A DNA stretch of 64,000 bases. It comes from Mycolicibacterium hassiacum DSM 44199. GTDB lineage: Bacteria; Actinomycetota; Actinomycetes; Mycobacteriales; Mycobacteriaceae. Each line of letters opens with the position of its first letter. The first letter of the stretch is position 1. Below are positions 10,464-19,159 of the stretch, piece after piece. The position numbers were made by a program, and so were the translations under genes. Location of the stretch: contig NZ_LR026975.1 in the NCBI RefSeq assembly GCF_900603025.1, forward strand, positions 3,782,001 through 3,846,000, read 5' to 3'. Under the pieces are notes generated by a model that worked only from the letters and a program-made list of their open reading frames with translations, did not search any database and had not been told where the DNA came from.

Positions 10464-11426
10464 GTGCCGACTGCCGAACCGGACTTCACCTGGCTGCCCG
10501 ATCTGGCGCTACGCTCGCTGGGCGGCTCGGTGATCTGGGCCAACGACGAGACGTTCGCCGAGAAGGAGAACCTGATCACCCCGGGGCCGGCCGTCTTCCA
10601 GCCGGCCACGTTCGGCCACAAGGGCCAGGTCTACGACGGGTGGGAGACCCGCCGCCGGCGGGAGCCCGGATGCGATCGGGCGATCGTGCGGCTCGGGGTG
10701 CCCGGGGTGATCCGCGGGGTGGTGGTCGACACCTCCTGGTTCAAGGGCAACTTCCCGCCGGAGGTGTCGGTCGAGGCGCTCGAACTCGACGGCTACCCGA
10801 CCGCCGAGGAGGTCGCCGCCCACCCCGGCTGGACCACGCTCGTCGAACCCGCCAAGGTCTACGGCGACACCCGCAACCCGTTCCCGGTCGACTCCGAGAA
10901 CCGCTGGACGCACGTGCGCCTGACCATCTACCCGGACGGCGGGGTGGCGCGGCTGCGGGTGCACGGCGAAGGCCGGCCCGATCTGCGCCAGCTCGCCGGC
11001 ATGCCGCTGGACCTGGCCGCGGTCGAGAACGGCGGTCTGGTGCTGGACTGCTCGAACCGCTTCTACAGCGCACCGCAGAACATCATCTTCCCCGGGCTCG
11101 CGCAGGTGATGGGCGACGGCTGGGAGACCGCCCGGCGCCGCGACGACGGCAACGACTGGGTGCTGCTGCGGCTGGCCGGACCGGGCCGGATCCGGTTGGC
11201 CGAACTCGACACGTCCTGTTTCATCGGCAACAGCCCCGGGTCGGCGTCGCTCACCGGGTTGTGCCCCGACGGCCGCGAGGTGCCCCTGCTGCCCCGCACC
11301 CGGCTCCTGCCCGACACCCGTCACCGGTTCGGCGTGCAGTCCACCGACGTGGTCGACCGGGTACGGTTGGACATCTATCCCGACGGCGGGCTGGCCCGGT
11401 TGCGGCTCTACGGGGAGCTGGCATGA
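10464..11426 (+). CDS. alc: Allantoicase
   Basis: A 320-residue allantoicase that hydrolyses allantoate to (S)-ureidoglycolate and urea. It has the tandem jelly-roll halves of the family: first half LRSLGGSVIWANDETFAEKE, GQVYDGWETRRRREPG and VVDTSWFKGNFPPEV; second half LDCSNRFYSAPQNIIFPG, GDGWETARRRDDGNDW and LDTSCFIGNSPGSASL. Each half ends with an RLDIYPDGG-like strand. GTG at 10464 is the only suitable start in this frame. It begins 23 bp after dapC and overlaps the allantoinase gene (ATGA). Its product urea feeds the urease encoded just upstream. Confidence 0.95.
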   Translation: MPTAEPDFTWLPDLALRSLGGSVIWANDETFAEKENLITPGPAVFQPATFGHKGQVYDGWETRRRREPGCDRAIVRLGVPGVIRGVVVDTSWFKGNFPPEVSVEALELDGYPTAEEVAAHPGWTTLVEPAKVYGDTRNPFPVDSENRWTHVRLTIYPDGGVARLRVHGEGRPDLRQLAGMPLDLAAVENGGLVLDCSNRFYSAPQNIIFPGLAQVMGDGWETARRRDDGNDWVLLRLAGPGRIRLAELDTSCFIGNSPGSASLTGLCPDGREVPLLPRTRLLPDTRHRFGVQSTDVVDRVRLDIYPDGGLARLRLYGELA

Positions 11427-12331
11427 CCGGGTACCCGCGCGACATGGTGGGCTACGGCCGCACCCCACCCGATCCGAAATGGCCCGGCGGCGCGGTGATC
11501 GCCGTGCAGTTCGTGCTCAACTACGAAGAGGGCGGCGAGAACTGCGTTCTCGACGGGGACCCGGCGTCGGAGACGTTCCTGTCCGAGATCACCCCGGCCG
11601 AGGCGTTCCCGAACCGGCACATGAGCATGGAGTCGCTCTACGAGTACGGTTCCCGCGCCGGGTTGTGGCGGGTGCTGCGGATCTTCGAGCGGCGCGGAAT
11701 CCCCCTGACGATCTTCGCCGTCGCCCGCGCCATGCAACGCAACCCGGAGGCCGTGTCGGCCTTCCTCGAGCTCGGCCACGAGATCGCCTGCCACGGCCTG
11801 CGGTGGAAGTCCTACCAGCTCGTCGACCGGGACACCGAGCGCGCGCACATGGCCGAGGCGGTGCGGATCCTCACCGAGCTGACCGGCTCCCGGCCGCTGG
11901 GCTGGTACACCGGCCGCGACTCGCCGAACACCCGCGAACTCGTCGTCGAGCACGGCGGATTCGTCTACGACGCGGACTCCTACGCCGACGACCTTCCGTA
12001 CTGGGTTCAGGTGCGCGGCACCGACCACCTGGTGGTGCCCTACACCCTGGACACCAACGACATGCGTTACGCGTCACCGGCCGGCTTCGCCAACGGTGAG
12101 GAATGGTTCGCCCACCTGCGCGATGCCTTCGATGTGCTGTATCGCGAAGGGCAGGAGGGGAATCCGAAGATGATGTCGGTCGGGCTGCACTGTCGGCTGG
12201 CCGGCCGCCCGGCGCGCAGCGCCGCGCTGGAGCGGTTCTGCGACCACGTGCAGTCCCACGACGGGGTGTGGTTCGCCCGCCGCATCGAGATCGCCCGGCA
12301 CTGGCGCGCGGTTCACCCGCCGGTGCGGTAG
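11423..12331 (+). CDS. puuE: PuuE-type allantoinase (polysaccharide-deacetylase fold)
   Basis: A 302-residue NodB/polysaccharide-deacetylase-fold protein of the metal-independent PuuE allantoinase group, which opens allantoin to allantoate. Signature blocks are MVGYGRTPPDPKWPGGA, VQFVLNYEEGGENCVLDGD, HMSMESLYEYGSRAG, EIACHGLRWKSYQ, GWYTGRDSPNTREL and YDADSYADDLPYW. It begins inside the allantoicase stop (ATGA overlap), so the two consecutive steps are co-translated. Its 3' end overlaps the oppositely oriented racemase gene by 19 bp. It is unrelated to the amidohydrolase-type allantoinase AllB. Confidence 0.93.
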   Translation: MTGYPRDMVGYGRTPPDPKWPGGAVIAVQFVLNYEEGGENCVLDGDPASETFLSEITPAEAFPNRHMSMESLYEYGSRAGLWRVLRIFERRGIPLTIFAVARAMQRNPEAVSAFLELGHEIACHGLRWKSYQLVDRDTERAHMAEAVRILTELTGSRPLGWYTGRDSPNTRELVVEHGGFVYDADSYADDLPYWVQVRGTDHLVVPYTLDTNDMRYASPAGFANGEEWFAHLRDAFDVLYREGQEGNPKMMSVGLHCRLAGRPARSAALERFCDHVQSHDGVWFARRIEIARHWRAVHPPVR

Positions 12332-13056
12332 TCCTTCGGCGCCGGCTTGGCGAACTCCAGCCGCTTGGAGGTGCCCAGGCCCAGCGTGATCAGCGACTGC
12401 ACGGTCAGCGTGGCCGCGGTGACGCCGTCGACCACCGGCACCCCGAGTTCGGCCGAGATCGGCGCGCACATCGACGCCATCCCCGCGCAGCCCAGCACCA
12501 CCGCGTCCGAGCCGTCCGCTTCGATCGCCTCCCGGCACGCATCGGTGACGATCTTGCGGGCCCCGGGGTCGGTCTCCAGGTCCAGCACCGGGATGTCGCA
12601 GGCGTGCACACCGCGGCAGAACCGTTGCATCCCGTAGTGGTTGGCCAGGTCCCAGGCCCGCCCCACGGTGCGCGCCAACGTGGTGACGACGCTGAACCCG
12701 CGGCCCAGGTGACTCGCGGTGTGCATCGCGGCCTCGGCGATGCCCAGCACCGGCCCGGTCGCCAGTTCCCGGGCCGCGTCCAGCCCGGGGTCACCGAAGC
12801 AGGCGATGACGTAGCCGTCGACGCCTTCACGTTCCCCGCGCTCGATGGCACGCAGCACCCCGGGCACCGCCACCGCCTCGTCGTAGTGGCTCTCGATGGA
12901 GGCCGGGCCGATCTCGGAGGTGACGCCGACGACGGTGGTGGTCGGGGCGGCGACCGCCCGCGCGCACCGTTCGATGCCGGCCGTCATCGCCGCGGTGGTG
13001 TTCGGGTTGATGATCCAGACGGTGGGTGCCGCCGCCCCGGCCCGCCGGGCCGTCAC
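12313..13056 (-). CDS. Aspartate/glutamate/hydantoin racemase family protein, probable allantoin racemase
   Basis: A 247-residue member of the Asp/Glu/hydantoin racemase family. Both catalytic cysteines are present: Cys86 in GYVIACFGDPGLD and Cys190 in AVVLGCAGMAS. The N-terminal VWIINPNTTAAMT loop is typical of hydantoin racemases. Next to allantoinase and a permease, the likely role is interconversion of R- and S-allantoin (as for HpxA of Klebsiella), because PuuE is stereoselective. The GTG start overlaps the permease stop (GTGA). Hydantoin racemase is the main alternative. Confidence 0.8.
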   Translation of the reverse strand: MTARRAGAAAPTVWIINPNTTAAMTAGIERCARAVAAPTTTVVGVTSEIGPASIESHYDEAVAVPGVLRAIERGEREGVDGYVIACFGDPGLDAARELATGPVLGIAEAAMHTASHLGRGFSVVTTLARTVGRAWDLANHYGMQRFCRGVHACDIPVLDLETDPGARKIVTDACREAIEADGSDAVVLGCAGMASMCAPISAELGVPVVDGVTAATLTVQSLITLGLGTSKRLEFAKPAPKDYRTGG

Positions 13057-14603
13057 GGCAGCGCCGGCACGACGTAGCGGCCGCGGGTGGCCAGCAGCCA
13101 GTAGGACGCCAGGCCGAGCCCGCACCCGATGAACCAGCTGTACTGGGCGGCCGTCGCCATGCCGGTCACCGTGCCGTTCAGCAGCACCGGGATCACCGCC
13201 ACCACGGCGCCGATCACCGTCGCGATCACCGCGGCCGGGTTGTATCCCTTGGTGTAGTAGTAGGTTCCGTTCTCGTCGAGGGTGAACATGGCGTCGACGT
13301 TCACCTTCTGCTTGTGCACCAGGTAGTAGTGGGCGATGAGCACACCGAACAGCGGACCGATGAACGCGCCGAGCGTCTCCAGCGTGTAGTGGATGACCTC
13401 CGGGTTGTTGTAGAGGTTCCACGGGGTGATCAGCACCGATCCGACCGCCGCGATCATTCCGCCGGCCCGCCAGCTGATGCGTTGCGGGGCGACATTGGAG
13501 AAGTCGAACGCCGGCGAGATGAAGTTCGCGACGATGTTGATGCCGATGGTGGCGATGGTGAAGGTCAACGCGCCCAACACGATCGCGAACGTGCTGTCGA
13601 TGCGGGCGACCGTCTCGACCGGGTCGGTGATCAGTTCGCCGAACACCGGCACGGTCAGCGACGCGGTCACCACCACCAGCAGCGAGAACAGCAGGAAGTT
13701 GACCGGCAGCCCGAGGAAGTTGCCGCGTCTGACGGCCTCGAACGTCCGGCCGTAGCGGGAGAAATCGCCGAAGTTGAGCATCGGCCCGGAGAAGTACGAC
13801 ACCACCAGCGCGATGGCACCCATCATCACCGGAATCGAGGCGACGCCGGTGTAGGTGACCTCCCCCAGATTCAGATCGATCGCGCCCGGGCCGGCCTTGA
13901 GGATGAGGTACCCGCACAGCAGGAACATCACGACATAGACCGCGGGACCGCAGAAGTCGATGAACCTGCGGATGGACTCCATACCGCGCCAGAACACGCA
14001 GGCCTGCAGGACCCACAGCAGCAGGAAGCTGCCCCAGCCCAGCGCCGACAGCCCGGCGAAACCGTACTCGTCGACCTGGGCGTAGGGCATCAGACCGGGA
14101 AACAGTTTGAGCAGCACCACATCCAGCGCCGCCGATGCCAGATAGGTCTGGATGCCGTACCAGGCCACGGCGATCAACCCGCGGATGACAGCGGGGATGT
14201 TGGCGCCGAGCACGCCGAAGACGGTGCGGCAGATCACCGGGTAGGGGACGCCGGTGGCCTGGCTCGGCTTGGCTACCAGGTTGCACAGGATGTTGACGAT
14301 GACGATGCCGATCAGCAGCGCCGCCAGCACCTGCCAACTGGCCAGACCGAGCGCGAACAGGCTGCCCGCGGTGACGTAGCCGCCGACGCTGTGCACGTCC
14401 GACATCCAGAACGCGAAGATGTTGTACGACGACCAGGTCTGCTTGCGCAGCGGAGCCAGGTCCTCGTTCGTCAGTCGCGGGTCGTAATCCGGTTTGATGG
14501 CGCCGCTTCCGACCGGGTGGCCGGCGGCCTCCACGAGATCGCCCGCGCCGACTACGGCGCCGGGCGGCAGCCCTGTTCTCCCTGCGGTTGTGACGTCGGT
14601 CAT
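13053..14603 (-). CDS. NCS1 nucleobase:cation symporter, probable allantoin permease
   Basis: A 516-residue membrane transporter with about 12 predicted helices, of the NCS1 family (PucI, Mhp1, uracil/allantoin permeases). It contains the conserved N-terminal LTNEDLAPLRKQTWSSYNIF and FWMSDVHSVGGYV, the GVPYPVICRTVFGVLGANIPA block, and GDFSRYG in the middle. Substrates are allantoin, hydantoins or nucleobases taken up with Na+ or H+; the neighbouring racemase, allantoinase and allantoicase favour allantoin. It is translationally coupled to the racemase gene and lies 53 bp downstream of the gntR gene on the same strand. Confidence 0.88.
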   Translation of the reverse strand: MTDVTTAGRTGLPPGAVVGAGDLVEAAGHPVGSGAIKPDYDPRLTNEDLAPLRKQTWSSYNIFAFWMSDVHSVGGYVTAGSLFALGLASWQVLAALLIGIVIVNILCNLVAKPSQATGVPYPVICRTVFGVLGANIPAVIRGLIAVAWYGIQTYLASAALDVVLLKLFPGLMPYAQVDEYGFAGLSALGWGSFLLLWVLQACVFWRGMESIRRFIDFCGPAVYVVMFLLCGYLILKAGPGAIDLNLGEVTYTGVASIPVMMGAIALVVSYFSGPMLNFGDFSRYGRTFEAVRRGNFLGLPVNFLLFSLLVVVTASLTVPVFGELITDPVETVARIDSTFAIVLGALTFTIATIGINIVANFISPAFDFSNVAPQRISWRAGGMIAAVGSVLITPWNLYNNPEVIHYTLETLGAFIGPLFGVLIAHYYLVHKQKVNVDAMFTLDENGTYYYTKGYNPAAVIATVIGAVVAVIPVLLNGTVTGMATAAQYSWFIGCGLGLASYWLLATRGRYVVPALP

Positions 14604-14656
14604 GCGCGGACGCTAACCGCGGGCTGTTGCGTACGGATTTCGGCGGAACTACCCGG

Positions 14657-15382
14657 CTATTGCGGGGAAGATATATCCGGCAGCGACAGCAGGCCGGTCT
14701 CGGCGGACAGTTTGCCGATCACGGTGTTGAGCCGCTGCGCGTGTGCTTCGGCGAGCGTGCGCAGCCGTTCGCCGTCTCCGGCGAGGAACGCCTCGACCAT
14801 CTCGCGGTGATCCGCGTGCAACGCGACCCGGTCCGCGCGCGACACGTGCACCATCGACTGCACGGGTTCGGTGACGTTCCAAGCGGATTCGAGCATCCGC
14901 AGCAGGCGGTGCAGGCGCGACGGCCGGGTCAGCGCGAGATGGAACTCGCGGCTGAGCCGGTGGTAGGCCACCGGGTCGTCGTCGTCGATCGCGCGCTGCA
15001 GCTTCTCGTTGGCGGCCACCACGGCGGCGCGGTCCTCGTCGGTCGCGTTGGCCACGGCCGCGGCGAGCGCCGCCACCTCGAGGGTCTCGCGCACGATGTA
15101 CATCTCGCGCAGTTCCTGCGGGGTCAACTGCGCGACGGCATACCCGGAGTTACTGCGGTGGGTGACCAGACCCTCGCCGATCAGCGTCTTAAGGGCCTCC
15201 CGCACCGGGATCTGGCTGACCCCGAACAGCTCGGCCACCTCGGCGAGCGGGATCGGGGTGCCGGGCGGCACCGAGCCGTCGAGGATGACCCGCCGCAGCT
15301 CATCGAGGATCGCCTGCTGCGGGCGCCCCGGCGCGTCGACCACCAGGCACGCGAGCAGTGCCGAACGACGACGAGGCCGCAT
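14657..15382 (-). CDS. GntR/FCD-family regulator of the allantoin genes (probable)
   Basis: 241 residues: an N-terminal GntR winged helix (QQAILDELRRVILDG, then LAEVAELFGVSQIPVREALK and LIGEGLVTHRSNSGYAV, about residues 22-90), then an all-helical FCD ligand domain (ELREMYIVRETLEVAALAAA, SREFHLALTRPSR, ADHREMVEAFLAGD). Metal-binding His residues of FCD domains are visible in the EFH and DH motifs. It lies directly upstream of the permease-racemase genes on the same strand and probably represses the allantoin set until an intermediate is present. The inducer is not known. Confidence 0.85.
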   Translation of the reverse strand: MRPRRRSALLACLVVDAPGRPQQAILDELRRVILDGSVPPGTPIPLAEVAELFGVSQIPVREALKTLIGEGLVTHRSNSGYAVAQLTPQELREMYIVRETLEVAALAAAVANATDEDRAAVVAANEKLQRAIDDDDPVAYHRLSREFHLALTRPSRLHRLLRMLESAWNVTEPVQSMVHVSRADRVALHADHREMVEAFLAGDGERLRTLAEAHAQRLNTVIGKLSAETGLLSLPDISSPQ

Positions 15383-15400
15383 CCGGCCACAGTAGCCCGC

Positions 15401-16327
15401 TCATGTTGCGTCGATGTTGCGGGCGACCTCCCAAAGTGCTTCGAGGTCACCGGGTTCGGTACGCAACGGGTTGAGGATGATGTCGGTCGCGCCGGCGTCG
15501 CGGTACTCACGCACCCGCTCGGTTACCGCGTCGGGTTTTCCGAGTGCGGCGAGCTCGGTGACCGGACCGTCCAGACCCTCCCGCGCGATGACCTTCTGAT
15601 ACGACGGGATCGCCTGGTAGAAAGCCAATCTCTCGGTGGCGATGACCCGGGCCGCGTCGAGATCGTCGTGCACCAGGGTGGGCACCGCGGCGATGATGCG
15701 CGGCGCCGGGCGGCCGGTCCGCTCGGCGGCCTCGGTGATCGTCGGGACGATGAACTCGCGCAGCGTGCGCGGCCCGGCCAGGAACGGCATTGTGCCGTCG
15801 GCGAGTTCCCCGGTGATCCGCAGTGCCTTCGGGCCCATGGCGGCGACGTACACCGGGATCGGGGTGCCGCCGGCGATCCGCACCGGCCAGTTGGACACGG
15901 CGCTGATCTCCTCGCCGTGGAAGTCGACCTCGCCGGTCTCGAAGATGGTGCGCAGCACGGTCAGGTGTTCGCGCAGCCGCTGCACGGTGTTCGGCCAGGC
16001 GTAGCCGAACGCCTCGGTCTCCACCGCGTGTGCTCCCAGGCCGAGGCCGAGGCTGAAATTGCCGTGTGCGGCGGCCTGCGCGGTCTGTGCCTGCGCGGCG
16101 ATGATCAGTGGATGGCGGGGGTTGATCGGGACGACCGAGGTACCGACCCCCAGACCCGGCACCGCGTTGCCGATCAGGCCGGCGAGGCCGATCGCATCGG
16201 GCACCAACTGCTGGGCCAGCCAGACCTGGCGGACCCCGGCGTCGTAGGCGGCGCGTGCGGAGGCGATGACGTCGTCGACGACGTTGGTCGCCGAAGCGTG
16301 GGGAAACAGGAAGACTCCGGTGGGCAT
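15401..16327 (-). CDS. LLM-class F420-dependent oxidoreductase (TIGR03564-like)
   Basis: A 308-residue luciferase-like TIM barrel. Blocks FLFPHASATNVVDDVI, VRQVWLAQQLVPDAIGLAG, GVGTSVVPINPRHPL, NFSLGLGLGAHAVETEAFGY and PIPVYVAAMGPKALRITGELADG are characteristic of mycobacterial F420-dependent LLM enzymes. The substrate cannot be read from sequence. It ends 18 bp before gntR on the same strand, so it may be transcribed with the allantoin regulator, but a link to purine breakdown is speculative. Confidence 0.85.
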   Translation of the reverse strand: MPTGVFLFPHASATNVVDDVIASARAAYDAGVRQVWLAQQLVPDAIGLAGLIGNAVPGLGVGTSVVPINPRHPLIIAAQAQTAQAAAHGNFSLGLGLGAHAVETEAFGYAWPNTVQRLREHLTVLRTIFETGEVDFHGEEISAVSNWPVRIAGGTPIPVYVAAMGPKALRITGELADGTMPFLAGPRTLREFIVPTITEAAERTGRPAPRIIAAVPTLVHDDLDAARVIATERLAFYQAIPSYQKVIAREGLDGPVTELAALGKPDAVTERVREYRDAGATDIILNPLRTEPGDLEALWEVARNIDAT

Positions 16328-16379
16328 GCCACGTCCAACGGCGGCCCGCGCGGCCCCTATTCCGATCGGCTCGTGCCGA

Positions 16380-16829
16380 TCACAACCCTTGCCGGCTGTG
16401 CGTCATCACCTGCTGGCGCAGGTTCTCGGTGGCGACGTCGAGCACCATCTTCTTGGCCCGGCGCAGCAGGAACGACGGGATCGGCGCGGCCAGGTCGATG
16501 ATCATGTCGAAACGAACCCGGGTGCGGTCCTCGCCGATCGGCGTGAGGTTGTACTCCCCGTGCTGCCCGCGCTGCTGCAGCGTCGCCTCGGCGTCCCAGA
16601 CCACCCAGTTGTCACCCCAGTGGTATTCGAGGACCTCGCGGTCGGTGATCCCCATGATCCGGAAGGTGGCCCGCACATGGTGCGGGCGGCCGTCGGGGTA
16701 TCGGTCCAGGACCTCGGCGGACTTGTGCATCGGCGACCACGTCGGCACCGATTCGATGTCGGCGAGCGCGTCGAGGATCGCGTCCTTGGGCGCGTCGAAG
16801 ATCACTTCCCGTGATGCCCGCACCGCCAT
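16380..16829 (-). CDS. SRPBCC (START-like) family protein
   Basis: 149 residues of the polyketide cyclase/SRPBCC helix-grip fold: REVIFDAPKDAILDALADIE, WSPMHKSAEVLDRYPDG, RVRFDMIIDLAAPIPSFLLR. It is a likely lipid- or acyl-binding protein. The ATG at 16829 was chosen because the family motif starts right after it; the longer upstream reading runs into non-coding sequence. It is paralogous to the gene at 17996-18436, and the two flank a fatty-acyl-CoA racemase homologue, as I recall for Rv0854-Rv0856 in M. tuberculosis. Confidence 0.85.
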   Translation of the reverse strand: MAVRASREVIFDAPKDAILDALADIESVPTWSPMHKSAEVLDRYPDGRPHHVRATFRIMGITDREVLEYHWGDNWVVWDAEATLQQRGQHGEYNLTPIGEDRTRVRFDMIIDLAAPIPSFLLRRAKKMVLDVATENLRQQVMTHSRQGL

Positions 16830-16882
16830 GCGGCAAATCGTAGCCAAGTCGCCACCGGAATGGGGAGACATTCCCCGGCCGA

Positions 16883-17962
16883 TCACCACCCGATTTCGCC
16901 GATCGGGGTAGGCCGCTGCGGCGGCGGGGCGATCGGCCCCGCCGGGGTGCGGGAGAACCGGGGTGCGGGCGCGGCCTGCAGAACACCGTTGGCCTGCACC
17001 AATGTCGAGCGGGCCCGCAGATGTTCGCTCTCGGCGGCCTCCGACCAGGTCAGCACCGGGGTGACACAGGCGTCGGTGCCGGCGAAGATCGCCATCCACT
17101 CGTCTCGGGTTTTGCTCGCGAACCGCTCAGCGAACAGCCGCTGCATCCGTGGATAGCCCGACCTGTCCAGTTGTGGGCCGACCTCGTCGGGGTCCAGCCC
17201 GAGCCCGTCGAGCAGCTGGGCGAAGAACTGCGGTTCGATCGCGCCGACCGCCACGTACTTGCCGTCGGCGGTCTCGTAGGTGCGGTAGAACGGCGCGCCG
17301 CCGTCGAGCATGAACGACTCGCGCTCGTCCTTGAGGGTGCCGACGGACTTCATCGTCCACGCCATCTGCGCCAGGAGCGAGACCCCGTCGACCATCGCCG
17401 CGTCGATCACCTGGCCGCGTCCGGAGCGTTCCCGCTCGTACAGCGCCGAGACGATCCCGAGCAGCACAAGCATCGAACCCCCGCCGAAGTCGGCGACCAG
17501 GTTCAGCGGCGCGACCGGCGGGCGGTCGCGGTAGCCGATGGCTGCCAGCACCCCGGTCTGGGACAGGTAGTTGATGTCGTGTCCGGCCGTCCGGGCGAGC
17601 GGGCCGTGCTGCCCCCAGCCGGTGATCCGGGCGTAGATGAGCCGTGGGTTGACCGCCGTGCACTCGTCGGGCCCGATCCCGAGCCGCTCACAGGTGCCGG
17701 GGCGGAAGCCGTCGATGAGCACGTCGGCCTTGGCGGCCAGTTCCAGCAGCGCCGCGGGGTCCTTCTTGACGTCGAGGTCGACCACCCGCTTGCCGCGGTG
17801 CAGCAGGTCGAGGTGCTCCGCCGGGATCTGCAGCCCGCCCGGGCGGCGCACCCGCACCACGTCGGCGCCGAGGTCGGCCAGCACCATCGCCGCGTGCGGC
17901 CCGGGGCCGATCCCGCCGAGCTCGATGACCTTCACATCAGCCAGGGGTCCGCTTCTCGCCAC
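16883..17962 (-). CDS. far: CoA-transferase family III, fatty-acyl/alpha-methylacyl-CoA racemase-like
   Basis: A 359-residue class III CoA-transferase-fold protein of the AMACR/Far group, probably epimerising 2-methylacyl-CoA. Motifs: LADVKVIELGGIGPGPHAAM, LADLGADVVRVRRPG, IARITGWGQHGP-type block (YARITGWGQHGPLARTAGHD), INYLSQTGVL, NLVADFGGGSMLVLLG and the LDGGAPFYRTYETADGKYV block. A GTG at 17962 gives the usual start just before LADVKVIELGG. Another GTG at 17995, abutting the upstream SRPBCC stop, would add 11 residues. It forms a three-gene set with the two SRPBCC proteins. Confidence 0.85.
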   Translation of the reverse strand: MARSGPLADVKVIELGGIGPGPHAAMVLADLGADVVRVRRPGGLQIPAEHLDLLHRGKRVVDLDVKKDPAALLELAAKADVLIDGFRPGTCERLGIGPDECTAVNPRLIYARITGWGQHGPLARTAGHDINYLSQTGVLAAIGYRDRPPVAPLNLVADFGGGSMLVLLGIVSALYERERSGRGQVIDAAMVDGVSLLAQMAWTMKSVGTLKDERESFMLDGGAPFYRTYETADGKYVAVGAIEPQFFAQLLDGLGLDPDEVGPQLDRSGYPRMQRLFAERFASKTRDEWMAIFAGTDACVTPVLTWSEAAESEHLRARSTLVQANGVLQAAPAPRFSRTPAGPIAPPPQRPTPIGEIGW

Positions 17963-17995
17963 GGCCGGCACGTTACCCAAGACGGCCCAGTGCAC

Positions 17996-18436
17996 TCACC
18001 CCTTCTCGCGTTTGAGCACCTGCTTGCGCAGGCCGTCGGTGGCCGCCTCGAGACCGCCCTTCATCGCACGCTTGAGCACGAAGCCGGGGATCGGCACCGC
18101 CGGGTCGACGGTGATCTCGAAACGCACCCGCGTCGTGTCCCCTTCGGGGGTCAGGGTGTAGGTGGCGCTCTGGGTCTTGAGCTGGCTCGATTCCAGCAGC
18201 GTCCAGCTCGCGCCGGTGTCGGTCCAGGAGTACTGGACGACCTGCTCGTCGGAGATGCCCATGGTCTTGAGCTTCAGCCGCACCTTGCCCGGCCGGCCGT
18301 TGGCGTCGCGGTCGAGCACCTCGGCGCCCTGGTGCTGCGACGACCACTCCGGGGCGGATTCGACGTCGGCGATGACGTCGAGGATCTCCTCCGGGCTCGC
18401 CTCGATTACGACCTCACGGGAATCTCTGGTAGCCAT
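17996..18436 (-). CDS. SRPBCC (START-like) family protein
   Basis: A 146-residue paralogue of the 16380-16829 product: SREVVIEASPEEILDVIADVE, WSSQHQGAEVLDRDANGRP, RVRFEITVDPAVPIPGFVLK, ending with a Lys-rich LRKQVLKREKG. A lipid-binding cavity is expected from the fold; no ligand can be named. It is first in its transcription unit, divergent from the SnoaL gene at 18469 with only 32 bp between, so the two promoters overlap. Confidence 0.85.
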   Translation of the reverse strand: MATRDSREVVIEASPEEILDVIADVESAPEWSSQHQGAEVLDRDANGRPGKVRLKLKTMGISDEQVVQYSWTDTGASWTLLESSQLKTQSATYTLTPEGDTTRVRFEITVDPAVPIPGFVLKRAMKGGLEAATDGLRKQVLKREKG

Positions 18437-18456
18437 GCCGCGACCCTATCCCCCGC

Positions 18457-18468
18457 TAAGTTGGCCGC
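18457..18468 (+). promoter_or_regulatory. Leaderless promoter -10 for the SnoaL-like gene
   Basis: TAAGTT at 18457-18462 lies 6 nt before the ATG at 18469. There is no ribosome site, and the divergent gene starts at 18436. The arrangement fits a leaderless mycobacterial transcript. Confidence 0.5.
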
Positions 18469-18918
18469 ATGGAGCTTTGGGAGCTTTGCGCCCGCGAACG
18501 CATCAGAGACACCCTCGCGCAGTACAACTGGTCCGGCGACGCGGGGCGCCTGTCCGAGTTGGCGGCCACGTTCTGCGCGGACGGTGAGCTCGAGGTGCGT
18601 GGCAGTGCGCCGGTCCGCGGCCGGGACGGGATCGTCGCGTTCCTCGGCGGTGCGGTCACCCGGTTCGACGCCGCGGCGACGGCCGCCGAACCCGGGGTCA
18701 AGCGGATCGTGCGGCACAACGTCGCCAACATCCGATTCCTCGAGATCACCCCCGAACAGGCCCGTGTCGCCTGCTATTTCACCGTCTACACCGAGATCGG
18801 GCTGGACCACTACGGTCGCTACCGCGACGTGTTGGTGCCCGTCGGCGACGACTGGTTGATCAAACACCGGTTCGTGTCGACCGACTGGGCCGCACCGAAT
18901 TCGACGATGGTCCGCTAG
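18469..18918 (+). CDS. SnoaL-like (NTF2-fold) protein
   Basis: A 149-residue single-domain NTF2/SnoaL fold: RERIRDTLAQYNWSGDAGRL, FCADGELEVRG, RGRDGIVAFLGGAV, RHNVANIRFLEI, GRYRDVLVPVGDDWLIKHRF. Such proteins are small isomerases, dehydratases or hydrolases, or have no known activity. The aromatic/acidic cavity residues (Tyr, Trp, Asp) of the first helix are present. The substrate is unknown. It is divergent from the SRPBCC gene. Confidence 0.8.
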   Translation: MELWELCARERIRDTLAQYNWSGDAGRLSELAATFCADGELEVRGSAPVRGRDGIVAFLGGAVTRFDAAATAAEPGVKRIVRHNVANIRFLEITPEQARVACYFTVYTEIGLDHYGRYRDVLVPVGDDWLIKHRFVSTDWAAPNSTMVR

Positions 18919-18982
18919 GCCCCGGACGGGATCGGCATCGACTGCCGCGATGGAAACCGCCGCCAGCGGGTACTCCAGCGCG

Positions 18983-19147
18983 GTGACCGACAAGAAGAAG
19001 CCTGACACCGCATCGACCGACGTGGGCGCACCGGGGGCACGCGACGACGTGCAGAGCGACCCGGCCCGGCACACCGAGGACCGTGGCGTGGACTGGTCCG
19101 ACGAGGGTGGCGCCACCCCGGCCGGCCCGGCCACCAACGAGGAGTGA
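18983..19147 (+). CDS. Small acidic hypothetical protein
   Basis: A 54-residue, highly polar and acidic reading frame from GTG 18983 (VTDKKKPDTASTD, ending PAGPATNEE), with no hydrophobic segment. It fits the gap between the SnoaL gene and the convergent oxidoreductase gene. An upstream ATG at 18950 would add 11 residues. The composition (charged start, Asp/Glu-rich, low complexity) resembles small disordered actinobacterial proteins. No function can be assigned, and the call rests on codon use and position only. Confidence 0.5.
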   Translation: MTDKKKPDTASTDVGAPGARDDVQSDPARHTEDRGVDWSDEGGATPAGPATNEE

Positions 19148-19159
19148 GATCCGCGGCTT

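Noticed and set aside
16861..16880. GGGGA-GACAT-TCCCC inverted repeat between an SRPBCC gene and the racemase homologue
   Set aside because: Both genes run in the same direction with a 53-bp gap. Resemblance to the luxR-urtA palindrome is limited to G and C runs, so chance is likely.
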